From an uncultured Acetatifactor sp. (GTDB taxonomy: Bacteria; Bacillota; Clostridia; Lachnospirales; Lachnospiraceae): 57,792 nucleotides of DNA. The notes under the pieces were generated by a model. It was not told where the DNA came from and ran no database searches. It saw only the letters and a program-made list of their open reading frames with translations. The translations under genes were made by a program, and so were the position numbers. Of the stretch, positions 16,164 to 25,368 are shown piece after piece (within the stretch, counting starts at the first letter, position 1; the number at the start of each line of letters is the position of its first letter). The DNA lies in the NCBI GenBank assembly GCA_947589505.1, contig CANQCF010000003.1, positions 1 through 57,792 of the forward strand. The letters run 5' to 3'.

Positions 16164-17885
16164 TTACAGCTGCGCCTTCAGATCCTCTGTGAGCTGTGCG
16201 GAGCGGGCGGCCGCGTCCTCCAGGCTGGTGCCCTTCACGCCCATGTAGAACTTGATCTTCGGCTCGGTGCCGGAAGGTCTTGCGCAGCACCACTCGTCGC
16301 CGGGCAGTTCAAAATAGAGCACATTGGACTTGGGAAGACCCGTGGGCGTCTTCTCTCCGGTAGCCATATCCAGGATCACGTCGTTCTGGTAATCTCTGAA
16401 CTTGAGAACCTTTCTCTCCCCGAAAGCCTTGGGAGGATTCTCACGAAGCTTGTTCATGATCTCCTGAATCTGCTTTGCGCCGTCGATGCCCTTTAAGGTT
16501 ATTGTGTACTGGGTCTCCTTAAAGTATCCATACTTTTCATACAGTTCCACCATCATATTCCAGAGGGTCTTGCCGTGCTTCTTGCAGTAGGAAGCGACCT
16601 CGCACAGGCACATCACGGCGACGATGGCGTCCTTGTCCCTTGCGTGGGTTCCCGCAAGACATCCGTAAGACTCCTCCAGGCCAAACACATAGTGATTGCT
16701 GCCGGTCTGCTCGAACAGCTTGATCTGCTCGCCGATGAACTTAAAGCCCGTCAGCACCTCGATCAGCTTGACATTGTAAGCCTTGGTGATGGGGAAGGTC
16801 ATATTTGTGGTCACGATCGTGGTCACCAGGGCGGGATCCTTGGGCATGGTTCCCATAGCGGTCTTTTCCCTCAATATGTATTCCGCGATCAGCATGCCGG
16901 ACATATTTCCGGTGAAGGAGACATATTCTCCCGTCTTGGTATCCTTGGCGTACACACCCAGACGATCCGCGTCGGGATCGGTGGCGAGAATGATGTCCGC
17001 GTCCTTCTCCTTCGCCAGGCGAAGCGCATAGGTGAAGGCCTTGGGATCCTCAGGATTCGGGTACTCCAGCGTCGTAAAGTTGGGATCCGGGTTCTCCTGC
17101 TCGGGAACCACATACACGTTCTTGAAGCCCAGCTCGGAGAGCACTCTCTGCACGGGCTTGCTTCCGGTGCCGCAGAGCGGGGTATATACGATCTTGATAT
17201 CGTTCGCAACTTCCGCGATGATCTCGGGATGGATGATCTGCTTCTTCAGCTCGACCATGTATTTATCGTCCATCTCTTTGCCGATCACCTGATACAGGCC
17301 TTTCTTCATGGCCTCTTCCTTGTCCATGGTCTTCACAGTGTGATAATCCGTGATCGCCCGGACCTCTTCTATGATCTGCTTATCCTTGGGAGCGGTCACC
17401 TGGGCGCCGTCCTCCCAGTATACTTTATAGCCGTTGTACTCCGGAGGGTTGTGGCTTGCGGTCACCATAACGCCTGCGGTACAGCCCAGGGTGCGGAGGG
17501 CAAAAGAGAGCTCCGGGGTAGGTCTCAAACTCTCGAAGACGTAAGCCTTGATGCCGTTGGCCGCAAGGCAGAGCGCGGTCACATCCGCAAACTCGGTGGA
17601 CATCCGGCGGTTGTCGTAGGAGATCGCAACTCCCTTGTCCTGGGTGCCCTGCTTTAAGATAAAGTTAGCCAGGCCCTGCGTGGCTTTTCTCACAGTGTAG
17701 ATATTCATACGGTTCAGTCCCGCGCCGATCACGCCGCGAAGGCCGCCGGTGCCGAACTCAAGCTCCTGGTAAAAACGATCCTCGATCTCCGCCTCGTTGT
17801 TGCGGATGGCCAGCAGCTCGTTCTTGGTCTCCTGATCAAAGTAATCGTCTTCCAGCCAGAATTTGAATTCCTCCATATAACTCAT
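16164..17885 (-). CDS. Phosphoglucomutase/phosphomannomutase family protein
   Basis: Cytoplasmic enzyme that interconverts hexose 6- and 1-phosphates, feeding nucleotide-sugar synthesis. The 573-residue length and layout fit alpha-phosphoglucomutase of the PgcA type. Key motifs: catalytic serine loop VTASHNPPEYNGYK, metal loop ATDPDADRLG, sugar-binding loop FGLEESYG and phosphate loop RPSGTEPKIKFY. It has its own weak promoter and hairpins downstream, so it is probably a single-gene unit. Its glucose 1-phosphate would be the direct substrate of RmlA in this locus. Confidence 0.9.
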   Translation of the reverse strand: MSYMEEFKFWLEDDYFDQETKNELLAIRNNEAEIEDRFYQELEFGTGGLRGVIGAGLNRMNIYTVRKATQGLANFILKQGTQDKGVAISYDNRRMSTEFADVTALCLAANGIKAYVFESLRPTPELSFALRTLGCTAGVMVTASHNPPEYNGYKVYWEDGAQVTAPKDKQIIEEVRAITDYHTVKTMDKEEAMKKGLYQVIGKEMDDKYMVELKKQIIHPEIIAEVANDIKIVYTPLCGTGSKPVQRVLSELGFKNVYVVPEQENPDPNFTTLEYPNPEDPKAFTYALRLAKEKDADIILATDPDADRLGVYAKDTKTGEYVSFTGNMSGMLIAEYILREKTAMGTMPKDPALVTTIVTTNMTFPITKAYNVKLIEVLTGFKFIGEQIKLFEQTGSNHYVFGLEESYGCLAGTHARDKDAIVAVMCLCEVASYCKKHGKTLWNMMVELYEKYGYFKETQYTITLKGIDGAKQIQEIMNKLRENPPKAFGERKVLKFRDYQNDVILDMATGEKTPTGLPKSNVLYFELPGDEWCCARPSGTEPKIKFYMGVKGTSLEDAAARSAQLTEDLKAQL

Positions 17886-18206
17886 CTTGCTCTACCTCGT
17901 TTCTGCACGGCTTTTATACGTAATCCCCAGCGGCCCCTGCCCGCCGCGCTTCTCTCAGCGCCGCTTACGTCTATCTTACCATATCCAGGGAAAAATTGCC
18001 ACCCAATTTTGACGTTTGTTACGCGTTTATTATCCGCGTTTCTCAAATCCGCAATCCCGCCGTCAGGCCGCGGAAAACCGGGCCCCGCAAATCCCCGGCA
18101 GACTGGACGCGAAAGGCGAAACTCTCCGAGTCTGAGCAGATTGCCGCGGCCTACGCAAATCCCCTGGGGCTATGGTGCGAAAGCCCGGGCCGAAGCGGTA
18201 TGCGCG
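17886..18206. other. Intergenic stretch upstream of phosphoglucomutase
   Basis: About 320 bp without a supported gene. It contains a candidate promoter at 17973-18001 and otherwise GC-rich sequence in which I see no RNA gene or repeat. Confidence 0.4.
17973..18001 (-). promoter_or_regulatory. Weak candidate promoter of phosphoglucomutase
   Basis: Minus-strand TGGCAA (17996-18001) and TAAGAT (17973-17978), spaced 17 bp. The -10 is fair but the -35 matches only three of six positions. Confidence 0.35.
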
Positions 18207-19289
18207 CTATTCCCGGACCGGATAATACCGGAAGATCTCTTCCGTGCAGATGCGTTCCGCCAGCCGGCGCATATCCGCGATCAGCCCGTCGATCCCCTCC
18301 GCCGTGACCTTGTTCTCCCCCGCCGCCATCCTGCGCAGCATCAGATCGTTGACCTCCGGGGAATAGTGGATCATGTCCATATAATGATCGAGATCACACA
18401 CGATCTCCTCTTCGTCCTGAAAATAATAGACCTCCACGTTTTCAAAGGAGAGAAGCGCCGGAAGCACCTCCTCCAGGATATAGAACCGTTCCTCCAGCTC
18501 GCCGTTTACATAAGCGCAGTCCCACCAGAGCAGCGAGTACGGCGGGATCAGGAACCGATACCGGATCCGGGGATTCGCGGCGATGTGCTCCGTCAGAAGT
18601 TTGATATTCCGGGAAATCAGCTCCTTTTTATCAGAAAAATCTTTCTGCTCGATTTCCTCATTCACGACAATGTCCGCCCTGTCGTAAGCATTCATCGCTC
18701 TCTGGGCGCTGAATTCCTTATCCCTCGACCAGTTGTAAGCGTCTCCATCCACATAGATCCCCTCATGGGAATATGCCAGCATGGAAGGTATCTTCTCCAA
18801 AAGAATCTCCTTGTTGAACAGATAGGGCAGATCATCAAGGATCGTATCCGTATGCAGGTACAAGGGGGTGTCCCCATCCCGCAAAGTCACATCTACAGGC
18901 GCGTCCAGGGCAAAGAGATCCAGACACCAGAAGATATCTTTGATCTGATGTTTCTCCTGGGCCATATTGATATAGTAGAGCAGATCCGCCGTGGAACCGG
19001 AAGCCCGGATCACTTTCAGCGAATGGCACCCATACGTCTCATCCAGATAGGAACTGTCAAAATTTTCTGCGACGGAGGATCCCACCAGAAGACTGTCATA
19101 TTGAAAATTGCGGATGGTCCCCGCCATCTGGTTGTCCCTGTCGTTGAGCACCGCCTTCATTCCGGGCAGCGGGCCATGATATTGATAAAAGGGATCAAAA
19201 AGCATTACCAGCGCTGCTGCCAGCGCCAGCTCCAGCAGGATCAGCGCCAGCAGGCGAATTCCCGCCCTCTTTTTTAATGTACTTTCCAT
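18207..19289 (-). CDS. SGNH/DltD-like partner of the MBOAT acyltransferase
   Basis: A 360-residue protein with an N-terminal signal anchor (about 9-32) and an extracytoplasmic domain. SLLVGSSVAENFDSSYLDE carries the probable nucleophile serine and DMIHYSPE near the C-terminus supplies the DxxH pair, as in SGNH-fold acyl-transfer proteins. DltD- and AlgJ-type proteins of this kind work with an MBOAT channel. The MBOAT gene is directly upstream (146 bp gap). The pair most likely O-acetylates the wall polysaccharide outside the membrane. Confidence 0.7.
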   Translation of the reverse strand: MESTLKKRAGIRLLALILLELALAAALVMLFDPFYQYHGPLPGMKAVLNDRDNQMAGTIRNFQYDSLLVGSSVAENFDSSYLDETYGCHSLKVIRASGSTADLLYYINMAQEKHQIKDIFWCLDLFALDAPVDVTLRDGDTPLYLHTDTILDDLPYLFNKEILLEKIPSMLAYSHEGIYVDGDAYNWSRDKEFSAQRAMNAYDRADIVVNEEIEQKDFSDKKELISRNIKLLTEHIAANPRIRYRFLIPPYSLLWWDCAYVNGELEERFYILEEVLPALLSFENVEVYYFQDEEEIVCDLDHYMDMIHYSPEVNDLMLRRMAAGENKVTAEGIDGLIADMRRLAERICTEEIFRYYPVRE

Positions 19290-19435
19290 GTTCGCTCTCC
19301 GCCGCCCCTCAGATCCTTTTTTCGATGTAAGTATTCCCTGATTTCATAGAGAATCTTTCACTCCCTGTCATTCTCAAAACCGCCCTTGCGATCTTTCCGT
19401 CGTTCCGCCTCCGGGCTTTGCTCCATACAACCCGG

Positions 19436-20908
19436 TCAAAAGTTAAAATATAAGAACACGCTGACCCGGGAGAGGGAAAGGAAAGACCAGACGAACAGGG
19501 TCGCCAGGACCAGGCTGCCGCTTAGGGTCCTTCCCTTCTCCTCGATCCATTGTTCTGCCTTTCTGCCCCGGATCAGTATAAGACTTACCGCCGACAAAAG
19601 AAGCATGCAGGAGATAAAAAAAGGATTCAGAAGTCCGGGAAACGCCTTCTGCAGGAATTTTAGGACTGCGAAATTCTCCGGAAACCAGAGCGTATTACAG
19701 ATCCCCGTAAGCATTCCCGTATTTCCGCCCAGAAAAAGCTTTTTCCACAACAGTCCCGCCATCGCCAGGGAATCACTGCGGAAGATGGAAAAGCTCAGGG
19801 TCACAAACACTCCCGTGACCAGCTTGTTTAAGGGTTCCCAGCGGAACCTTGCCTTTGGAAACAGCGTCTCGAAAACGACGGCGCACCCGTGCATCAGGCC
19901 CCAGACTATAAAAGTCCAGTTCGCGCCGTGCCAGAGTCCGCTGACCAGGAAGACCGTCAGCAGGTTCAGACATTGCCTGGCTCTGCCCTTTCGATTCCCG
20001 CCCAAAGGGATATAGACATACTGCATTAAAAAACGCGAAAGGGTGATGTGCCATCTGCGCCAGAACTCCCTGACGGAACCGGCGTGGAAGGGCGAGTCGA
20101 AATTTTCCGGCAGACGGAAACCCAGCATTCCGGCGGCTCCTCTGGCCATATCGCAGTACCCGCTGAAGTCAAAATACAGCTCCCCCATATACCAGAAGAT
20201 CACCAGCCAGGCGGAGGGCGCGTCCAGCGCCGGGAGATTGTCAAACTCCGCCGTCACCAGGACCGCCAGGGAATCTGCCAGCAGCACCTTCTTTGCCAGC
20301 CCCAGGATAAACAGTGTCATTCCGTCATAAAAATTGTCCCAGGAAAAGTATCTGTTTCTTCTCTCCTGAAGCTGCGGCAACAGCTCGCTGTGCAGCACGA
20401 TGGGCCCGGCGATCAGCTGCGGGAAGAAACTCACGAAAAAGCAATAGTCCTCCAGGGAAGGCTGTTCCACATTCCCCCGGCCCCGCTCCACCAGAAAGGA
20501 GATCTGCTGAAAGGTAAAAAAGCTGATCCCCAGCGGAAGCGCGATCTCTTCCACATGAATGTCCGTATGCAGGAAAAAATTGCAGTTGTCAATAAAGAAA
20601 TTAAAATACTTAAAATAAAACAAAAGCCCCAGATTTCCCAGGACGCCCACAGCCGTAAGGATCTTCTTCCCCCGCCGCGGCCCCTCCGCCCGGCATTTTT
20701 CCATCCCGCCGCTGACCAGATAATTAAAACATAAGCTTGCCAGCAATATCCACAGATAGGAAATGTTATAATATCCGTAAAACCAGAACGACATTCCTAT
20801 GAGAAAGAGCTTCGCGGGGGCCGGGTTCTCCAGCTTCTGCAGCAGATACCAGCCCGCCAGGGAAAGCGGGAGAAAGACCGCGATAAATATCACCGAATTA
20901 AACAGCAT
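19436..20908 (-). CDS. MBOAT-family O-acyltransferase (AlgI/PatA type)
   Basis: A multi-pass membrane protein of 490 residues. It starts MLFNSVIFIAVFLPL, a typical AlgI-family opening, and has LPLGISFFTFQQISFLVE, LYFDFSGYCDMARG, NFDSPFHAGSVREFWRRWHITLSRF and the catalytic-His region VSGLWHGANWTFIVWG. The family moves acetyl groups across the membrane to an extracellular acceptor. With the SGNH-like protein downstream it forms an O-acetylation module. It follows a glycosyltransferase gene by 12 bp, so it is part of the same operon. Confidence 0.9.
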   Translation of the reverse strand: MLFNSVIFIAVFLPLSLAGWYLLQKLENPAPAKLFLIGMSFWFYGYYNISYLWILLASLCFNYLVSGGMEKCRAEGPRRGKKILTAVGVLGNLGLLFYFKYFNFFIDNCNFFLHTDIHVEEIALPLGISFFTFQQISFLVERGRGNVEQPSLEDYCFFVSFFPQLIAGPIVLHSELLPQLQERRNRYFSWDNFYDGMTLFILGLAKKVLLADSLAVLVTAEFDNLPALDAPSAWLVIFWYMGELYFDFSGYCDMARGAAGMLGFRLPENFDSPFHAGSVREFWRRWHITLSRFLMQYVYIPLGGNRKGRARQCLNLLTVFLVSGLWHGANWTFIVWGLMHGCAVVFETLFPKARFRWEPLNKLVTGVFVTLSFSIFRSDSLAMAGLLWKKLFLGGNTGMLTGICNTLWFPENFAVLKFLQKAFPGLLNPFFISCMLLLSAVSLILIRGRKAEQWIEEKGRTLSGSLVLATLFVWSFLSLSRVSVFLYFNF

Positions 20909-20920
20909 TTCCTTTTTCCT

Positions 20921-23062
20921 CTATCCCTGTGTTTGCTGCTGGTTTCCCCGCAGGGAAAAATCGCTCCTGTCCAGAGAAAAGTTGGGGTTATAGTAAGGAT
21001 CCCCCGCCGCCAGCACTTTTTTCCACTTCTGCCGGAACCTCTCCGACTCCCGGTTGTAGCGCTCCGCCTTTTCCCCCTGATCGTCCGCCCCTCTGGATAC
21101 GGACTCATAGTGATACAGCTCCGCAAAAGGCGTCCACACGTTCAAAAGCCCCTTCTCCCGCAGCTTCAGACAAAAGTCCACATCGTTCAGGGAGATCTCA
21201 AAACCTTCGTCCAGGCCCCCCACTTCCTCATACAGGGATTTTTTCACAAGAAGGCAGGCCCCCGTCACCGCGCTGACGTTCTGGGCGTAACAGAGCCGCC
21301 CCATATAACCCAGGTTCTGCTTCGGAACCCGATAGTGGCTGTGCCCCGCGGTGCGGTGTGCCCCAAGGCCGAGAACCACGCCCGCATGCTGGATGGTTCC
21401 GTCCGGGTAATAGAGCTTCGCGCCTGCCGCGCCCACGTCCTCCCGCTGGGCGTACATGAGCAGCTCTTCCATCCAGTTGGAAGTGATCACCTCCGTATCG
21501 TTGTTCAGAAGGAGAATGTAGTCGCCGGAGGCGTACTTTTCTCCCAGATTATTGACTGCAGAATAGTTGAAACGTCCCCGGTAAGTGACGACCGCCGTCC
21601 TGCCGTCCCGGCTCCTGAGACAGTCTCCGTCCTCCGGCCCGCAGGACTTTGTCTCTCTTTCAGGCCCGGAAAAGCCTTCCTGTCCCACAGCCGCCGATCC
21701 CTTTTCAGCCATACCGTCCGTCCCTTCACCGGCAGCCGCACGGGCGTAGTCATATCCCAGAAGACGGCTGTAATACTCCCGGATCTCCGAAGTCTCGCTG
21801 TTGTTTTCCAGGATCAGGATCTCATAATTTTCGTAAGTGGACTTTTCCAGTATGGAAGAGACGCAGCGCCGCAAATCCTCCGCGTGGTCCTTATTGGGGA
21901 TCAGTATGGAGATCTTCGGACTGCCCTGGATCCGGTAGCGGATCCGGAAGATGGTCTCGCAGGCACGGGTGCTGGTGATGACAAAGTGCGAGAACCCGTG
22001 GTGCCTCAAATGGTCCGCCACAGCCCCCTTCGCCGCCTCGATGGCATAGGGCTTCGCGCCGATGCCCGACGCCGTGCTGTCCGCATGACTCCGCCAGTAA
22101 TACATGAGCTTCGGCACATGGACGATCCTTTCCGCCCGGTCCGTGAGCCGCAGGATCATATCGTGGTCCTGGCTGCCGTCAAAATCCGTCCGGAACAGTT
22201 CCTCCCCCTCCAAAAGCTTTCTCGCAAAGACGCTGAAATGGCAGATATAATTGTTTGCCCGCAGGTTGTCCAGGGCGTAGTCCGGCTTAAAATGCATGGT
22301 CAGCATCTTGTCGATATTGCCGCTCTGGAAGGTGGTCTCGTCGCAGTAGAGGTAGTCCGCCCCCTGTTCATTGACGGCCTTCACATATTCATAGAGGACG
22401 CTGGGGTGCAAAATGTCGTCATGGTCAAAAAGACCGATATACTCCCCCGTGGACATGGCGAAGCACTGGTTCGTATTCCCTGAGATCCCTTCATTCTTTT
22501 CCAGCTTCCGGTAGAGGATGCGTCCCTCCGACTTTTCCTGATACTCCCGGCAGACCTCCCCCACATAAGCGTGCTCTTCGTCGGAACCGTCCGCCAGACA
22601 CAGCTCCCAGTTCCGGTAAGTCTGATTCATCACCGAGTCCAGCATCTCCCGCAGAAATTCCCGGGGCGTGTTCCACAGGGGGACAAGGATACTGATCTTT
22701 ATCATCCGTTCAAACCTGGCGTTCCGCTGGGCTTCCGCCTGCTCCGGGGTGGGAAAACTCCCCGTGCCGTAGCTCTTCATCAGGGATTTCTGGCGGCGTT
22801 TCGCCGCGATCTTCCGGGCGATATCCTTCGGCCCTCCACAGTGGGACAGTCTCTCCATCTGCCGGGCCCCGAAGTGGATCAGCCCCCTGACAGGTTTCGT
22901 GAGCTTCCAGAGTTTGTTGTTCTTGATCCTGTCCAGCTGAAACTGCAGGTCTTCCTTCTCGCTCTCCAGCAGCACCACCCTGTCCGCGAGATCCTCGCTG
23001 CGCTCCTGTTCCCTCTCGTATGCTTTTTTGTAATCGAACTCCTCCAACTTCCTCAAACCCAA
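20921..23062 (-). CDS. Two-domain family 2 glycosyltransferase
   Basis: A 713-residue cytoplasmic protein. Residues 10-48 are a charged coiled coil. The first GT-A domain (about 121-340) has IKISILVPLWNTP, CLADGSDEEH and LFDHDDIL; the second (about 381-640) has PKISILIPNKDHAEDL, ILENNSETSEI and LLLNNDTEV. A low-complexity Gly/Glu-rich insert (about 440-490) sits inside the second domain. Such double GT2 proteins make two linkages in O-antigen and rhamnan clusters. The start is TTG with GGAAGG almost adjacent; a TTG two codons later has better spacing, so the exact start is uncertain. Confidence 0.85.
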   Translation of the reverse strand: MGLRKLEEFDYKKAYEREQERSEDLADRVVLLESEKEDLQFQLDRIKNNKLWKLTKPVRGLIHFGARQMERLSHCGGPKDIARKIAAKRRQKSLMKSYGTGSFPTPEQAEAQRNARFERMIKISILVPLWNTPREFLREMLDSVMNQTYRNWELCLADGSDEEHAYVGEVCREYQEKSEGRILYRKLEKNEGISGNTNQCFAMSTGEYIGLFDHDDILHPSVLYEYVKAVNEQGADYLYCDETTFQSGNIDKMLTMHFKPDYALDNLRANNYICHFSVFARKLLEGEELFRTDFDGSQDHDMILRLTDRAERIVHVPKLMYYWRSHADSTASGIGAKPYAIEAAKGAVADHLRHHGFSHFVITSTRACETIFRIRYRIQGSPKISILIPNKDHAEDLRRCVSSILEKSTYENYEILILENNSETSEIREYYSRLLGYDYARAAAGEGTDGMAEKGSAAVGQEGFSGPERETKSCGPEDGDCLRSRDGRTAVVTYRGRFNYSAVNNLGEKYASGDYILLLNNDTEVITSNWMEELLMYAQREDVGAAGAKLYYPDGTIQHAGVVLGLGAHRTAGHSHYRVPKQNLGYMGRLCYAQNVSAVTGACLLVKKSLYEEVGGLDEGFEISLNDVDFCLKLREKGLLNVWTPFAELYHYESVSRGADDQGEKAERYNRESERFRQKWKKVLAAGDPYYNPNFSLDRSDFSLRGNQQQTQG

Positions 23063-23166
23063 TCCTTCCGTATAAAGTCAAACCGCGTTCCGTTCCTATC
23101 CGGCGCTCCCGGCGCGTATTTTCCGCCGGGGATCCAGAGATCCCGCTTTAAAAAACGCCGGCCTTT

Positions 23167-25062
23167 TTACTCCCCCGCCGGTGTCCGAAGGCTCTTTCCC
23201 GACCACCCCAGGAGCTTCAGCCGTGAAAACCGATGGACGGCCAGTACGCCGATGCGGTAATCGCCGGATGGCAGATTTTCTCCCTTCCGGCCTGCCCGAA
23301 ATTCCGCCAGCGCCACATGCTTCTGATCCGGAAGATTTTCCTCCAGATCCCCCCGGTACTGCTTCTCCAGCTTCATGCAGAAAAGCTCTCCCCCATCGGC
23401 CCCGGACTTTTCCTCGGGGCATAGAATCAGATACTGCTCATAGCAGGCGTTGTCGTCCCCCAGCACCACGCTGTACCCCTGGATCCTCTCCGGCCCGGCA
23501 GTCTCCACCCGGACCATCACGCAGGGATCCTCCCGGTATGCCGCAAGGTGCGCCGGCAGCCGTTTCCAGGCCGGCGGCTGGGTAAACGACCGGGAGTACA
23601 CATAGCCCGGCAGAATATGACTGTCCAGCCCCTCCCCGTTTAACTGCTCCGGGTAGTAGGGATCCCGCCCCTTAAGGGCCGGGTGCAGCTCATAGAGCAG
23701 CTTCCTCTCCTTCTCCAGACGTCTGAGCTTCTCCGGATCCGCCTCGTCATTTCCCCGGCTCAGGGATTCATGGTGCACCGCGGAAAAATGGTTCAGCGTC
23801 ACATTCTGATACCCCGACTCCCACAGGCGGAAACACAGCTCCACGTCATTGTATGCGATCTTTAAGTCTTCCCGGAAACCGCCGGCCTCCAGAAACTTTT
23901 TCTTCTCCGTCATCAGACAGGCCGCCGTCACCGCCAGTCCGTTGTAGTTCAGCCGATTCCTTCCGAAATAATGGTCGATATCGTCCCGCAGATACTGCAT
24001 CTTGTGGACCGGCCCCACGGCCAGGTTCGTGACCCCGGCGTGCTGGATCTTTTCGCCTCCCGGATAGAGAAGCTTTAATCCCGCGGCCCCCACATAGGGC
24101 AGCGCCGCCTTCCGCTTCATGGCCTCCAGCCATTCCCTGCCGCTGACTTCCACATCATCGTTCAGAAACAGCAGCAGATCCCCCTTCGCCTGGGCTGCCC
24201 CCAGGTTGCACATGGCCGAGAAATTAAATTCCATCGGCCGATAGAGATAGGTCCCTCCCCGGGTCAGTTCTTCCAGGATCCTTCTGTTTTCGGGACTGCT
24301 GCCGTTATCCACCACGATAATGTCCAGGTCCCGCCTGCTGCCGCCCTGGGTCAGCGCACTCAGGCATTTTTCCAAAACCCCGGGATTGTCCCGGGAGGGA
24401 ATGATCACTGACACTGTGCCCGGGTCCCGCCCGTCTTCCCGCTGCAGCTCTGACGCCGCGCGCAGATATTGTTCCCAAAGGGAAGGGTCCTGTGCGTGAA
24501 ACAGGATCTCCGGCAGCCGGGCGATAGAACCGCAGCCCCGCTCAAAGCCCCCGGCAGCGGAAAACGCCCTGTCCAGACAGTTTCGGACGTCATCCGATAT
24601 CTCCTCAAAGAGGATCCGATCCCCTTTTTTCGTAAGCTCCCGGGGCAGAGTCAGGACTTTCTCCGCAAAAGACTTCCGAAGGGCCACAACGCTCCCCGGA
24701 TAAAAGCAGTCCAGATAGAGGTCCGGGGACCAGCAGGGCTTGTACCAGGGATCTCTCCGGATCCCGTCCTCCCCCAGAATATCCTCGTCCCCATACAGGA
24801 TCAGACACTCCTGATGAGCCGCGAAAAACCTTCCGATGCGGTCTTCTGCGCCCTCGTTCATCCGGCCCTTTTTCTGACAGAACAGGATATACTCCTCCGA
24901 AGCGCCGTCTCCGGCCGGAATCGGATCTTCCCCATGCCGCAGCTCCGCCTCCTGCTCTCTGACCCAGGAATCGTAGTCTACTTTTTTTTGCGCAAGCGCT
25001 TTTTCATATTCCCGATCCAGCCGCTCTGTCAGCAGCTCCTTCACCCTGCCTCTGATCCCCAA
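23167..25062 (-). CDS. Family 2 glycosyltransferase with degenerate first domain
   Basis: A 631-residue protein. The N-terminal part keeps only the second half of a GT-A fold (LYGDEDILGEDG, then WSPDLYLDCFYPGSVV). A full GT-A domain follows (about 210-450): TVSVIIPSRDNPG, IIVVDNGSSPEN, LLLFLNDDVEVSG and IAYNDVELCFRLWESG. The C-terminal 130 residues are a separate beta-rich region without a family I can name. It begins with TTG after GAGGGCGGAA. A promoter lies about 210 bp upstream, so this is the first gene of the operon running to the SGNH/MBOAT pair. Confidence 0.8.
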   Translation of the reverse strand: MGIRGRVKELLTERLDREYEKALAQKKVDYDSWVREQEAELRHGEDPIPAGDGASEEYILFCQKKGRMNEGAEDRIGRFFAAHQECLILYGDEDILGEDGIRRDPWYKPCWSPDLYLDCFYPGSVVALRKSFAEKVLTLPRELTKKGDRILFEEISDDVRNCLDRAFSAAGGFERGCGSIARLPEILFHAQDPSLWEQYLRAASELQREDGRDPGTVSVIIPSRDNPGVLEKCLSALTQGGSRRDLDIIVVDNGSSPENRRILEELTRGGTYLYRPMEFNFSAMCNLGAAQAKGDLLLFLNDDVEVSGREWLEAMKRKAALPYVGAAGLKLLYPGGEKIQHAGVTNLAVGPVHKMQYLRDDIDHYFGRNRLNYNGLAVTAACLMTEKKKFLEAGGFREDLKIAYNDVELCFRLWESGYQNVTLNHFSAVHHESLSRGNDEADPEKLRRLEKERKLLYELHPALKGRDPYYPEQLNGEGLDSHILPGYVYSRSFTQPPAWKRLPAHLAAYREDPCVMVRVETAGPERIQGYSVVLGDDNACYEQYLILCPEEKSGADGGELFCMKLEKQYRGDLEENLPDQKHVALAEFRAGRKGENLPSGDYRIGVLAVHRFSRLKLLGWSGKSLRTPAGE

Positions 25063-25368
25063 ATTCCGCCCTCACTTTATCGTCACAGACTTCTAGACTT
25101 CTCCTTATCTCCGGCCGCCGCTGATCTCGTTCAGACAGAGCCGTCCCAGCATTTTCCGGGTTTGTCGCTTTCCCATCTCCGAAAAAAACAGAAGGCCTGA
25201 TGCCTAAGGATTTGCGGGGTATTTTCCACATGAATTTTTATGGGTACATCCGTTTTGCTTCTATACCGCACAAAATATAGCCTTAGGACATTTAACAATC
25301 AAGCGATTTCCGACCGTCATTCCCGGAAAAACGCTGCTTTATTCCCGGCATCTCCGTGGTATAGCCCG
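25063..25368. other. Intergenic stretch with a long leader
   Basis: About 306 bp without a gene. It holds the promoter at 25274-25302 and a leader of about 200 nt for the downstream glycosyltransferase. No terminator hairpin is evident after the methyltransferase-kinase gene, so read-through is possible. Confidence 0.45.
25274..25302 (-). promoter_or_regulatory. Promoter of the glycosyltransferase/O-acetylation operon
   Basis: Minus-strand TTGATT (25297-25302) and TATATT (25274-25279) are spaced 17 bp. They lie in a short AT-rich island inside GC-rich DNA. Confidence 0.6.

Noticed and set aside
16575-17657. Long plus-strand open frame opposite phosphoglucomutase
   Set aside because: No family resemblance, no ribosome binding site, and fully antisense to a well-supported enzyme; GC-rich DNA gives such shadow frames.
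20933-22483. Plus-strand open frame of 516 codons opposite the two-domain glycosyltransferase
   Set aside because: His/Arg/Val-rich translation typical of an antisense shadow; the minus-strand gene has clear GT-A motifs.
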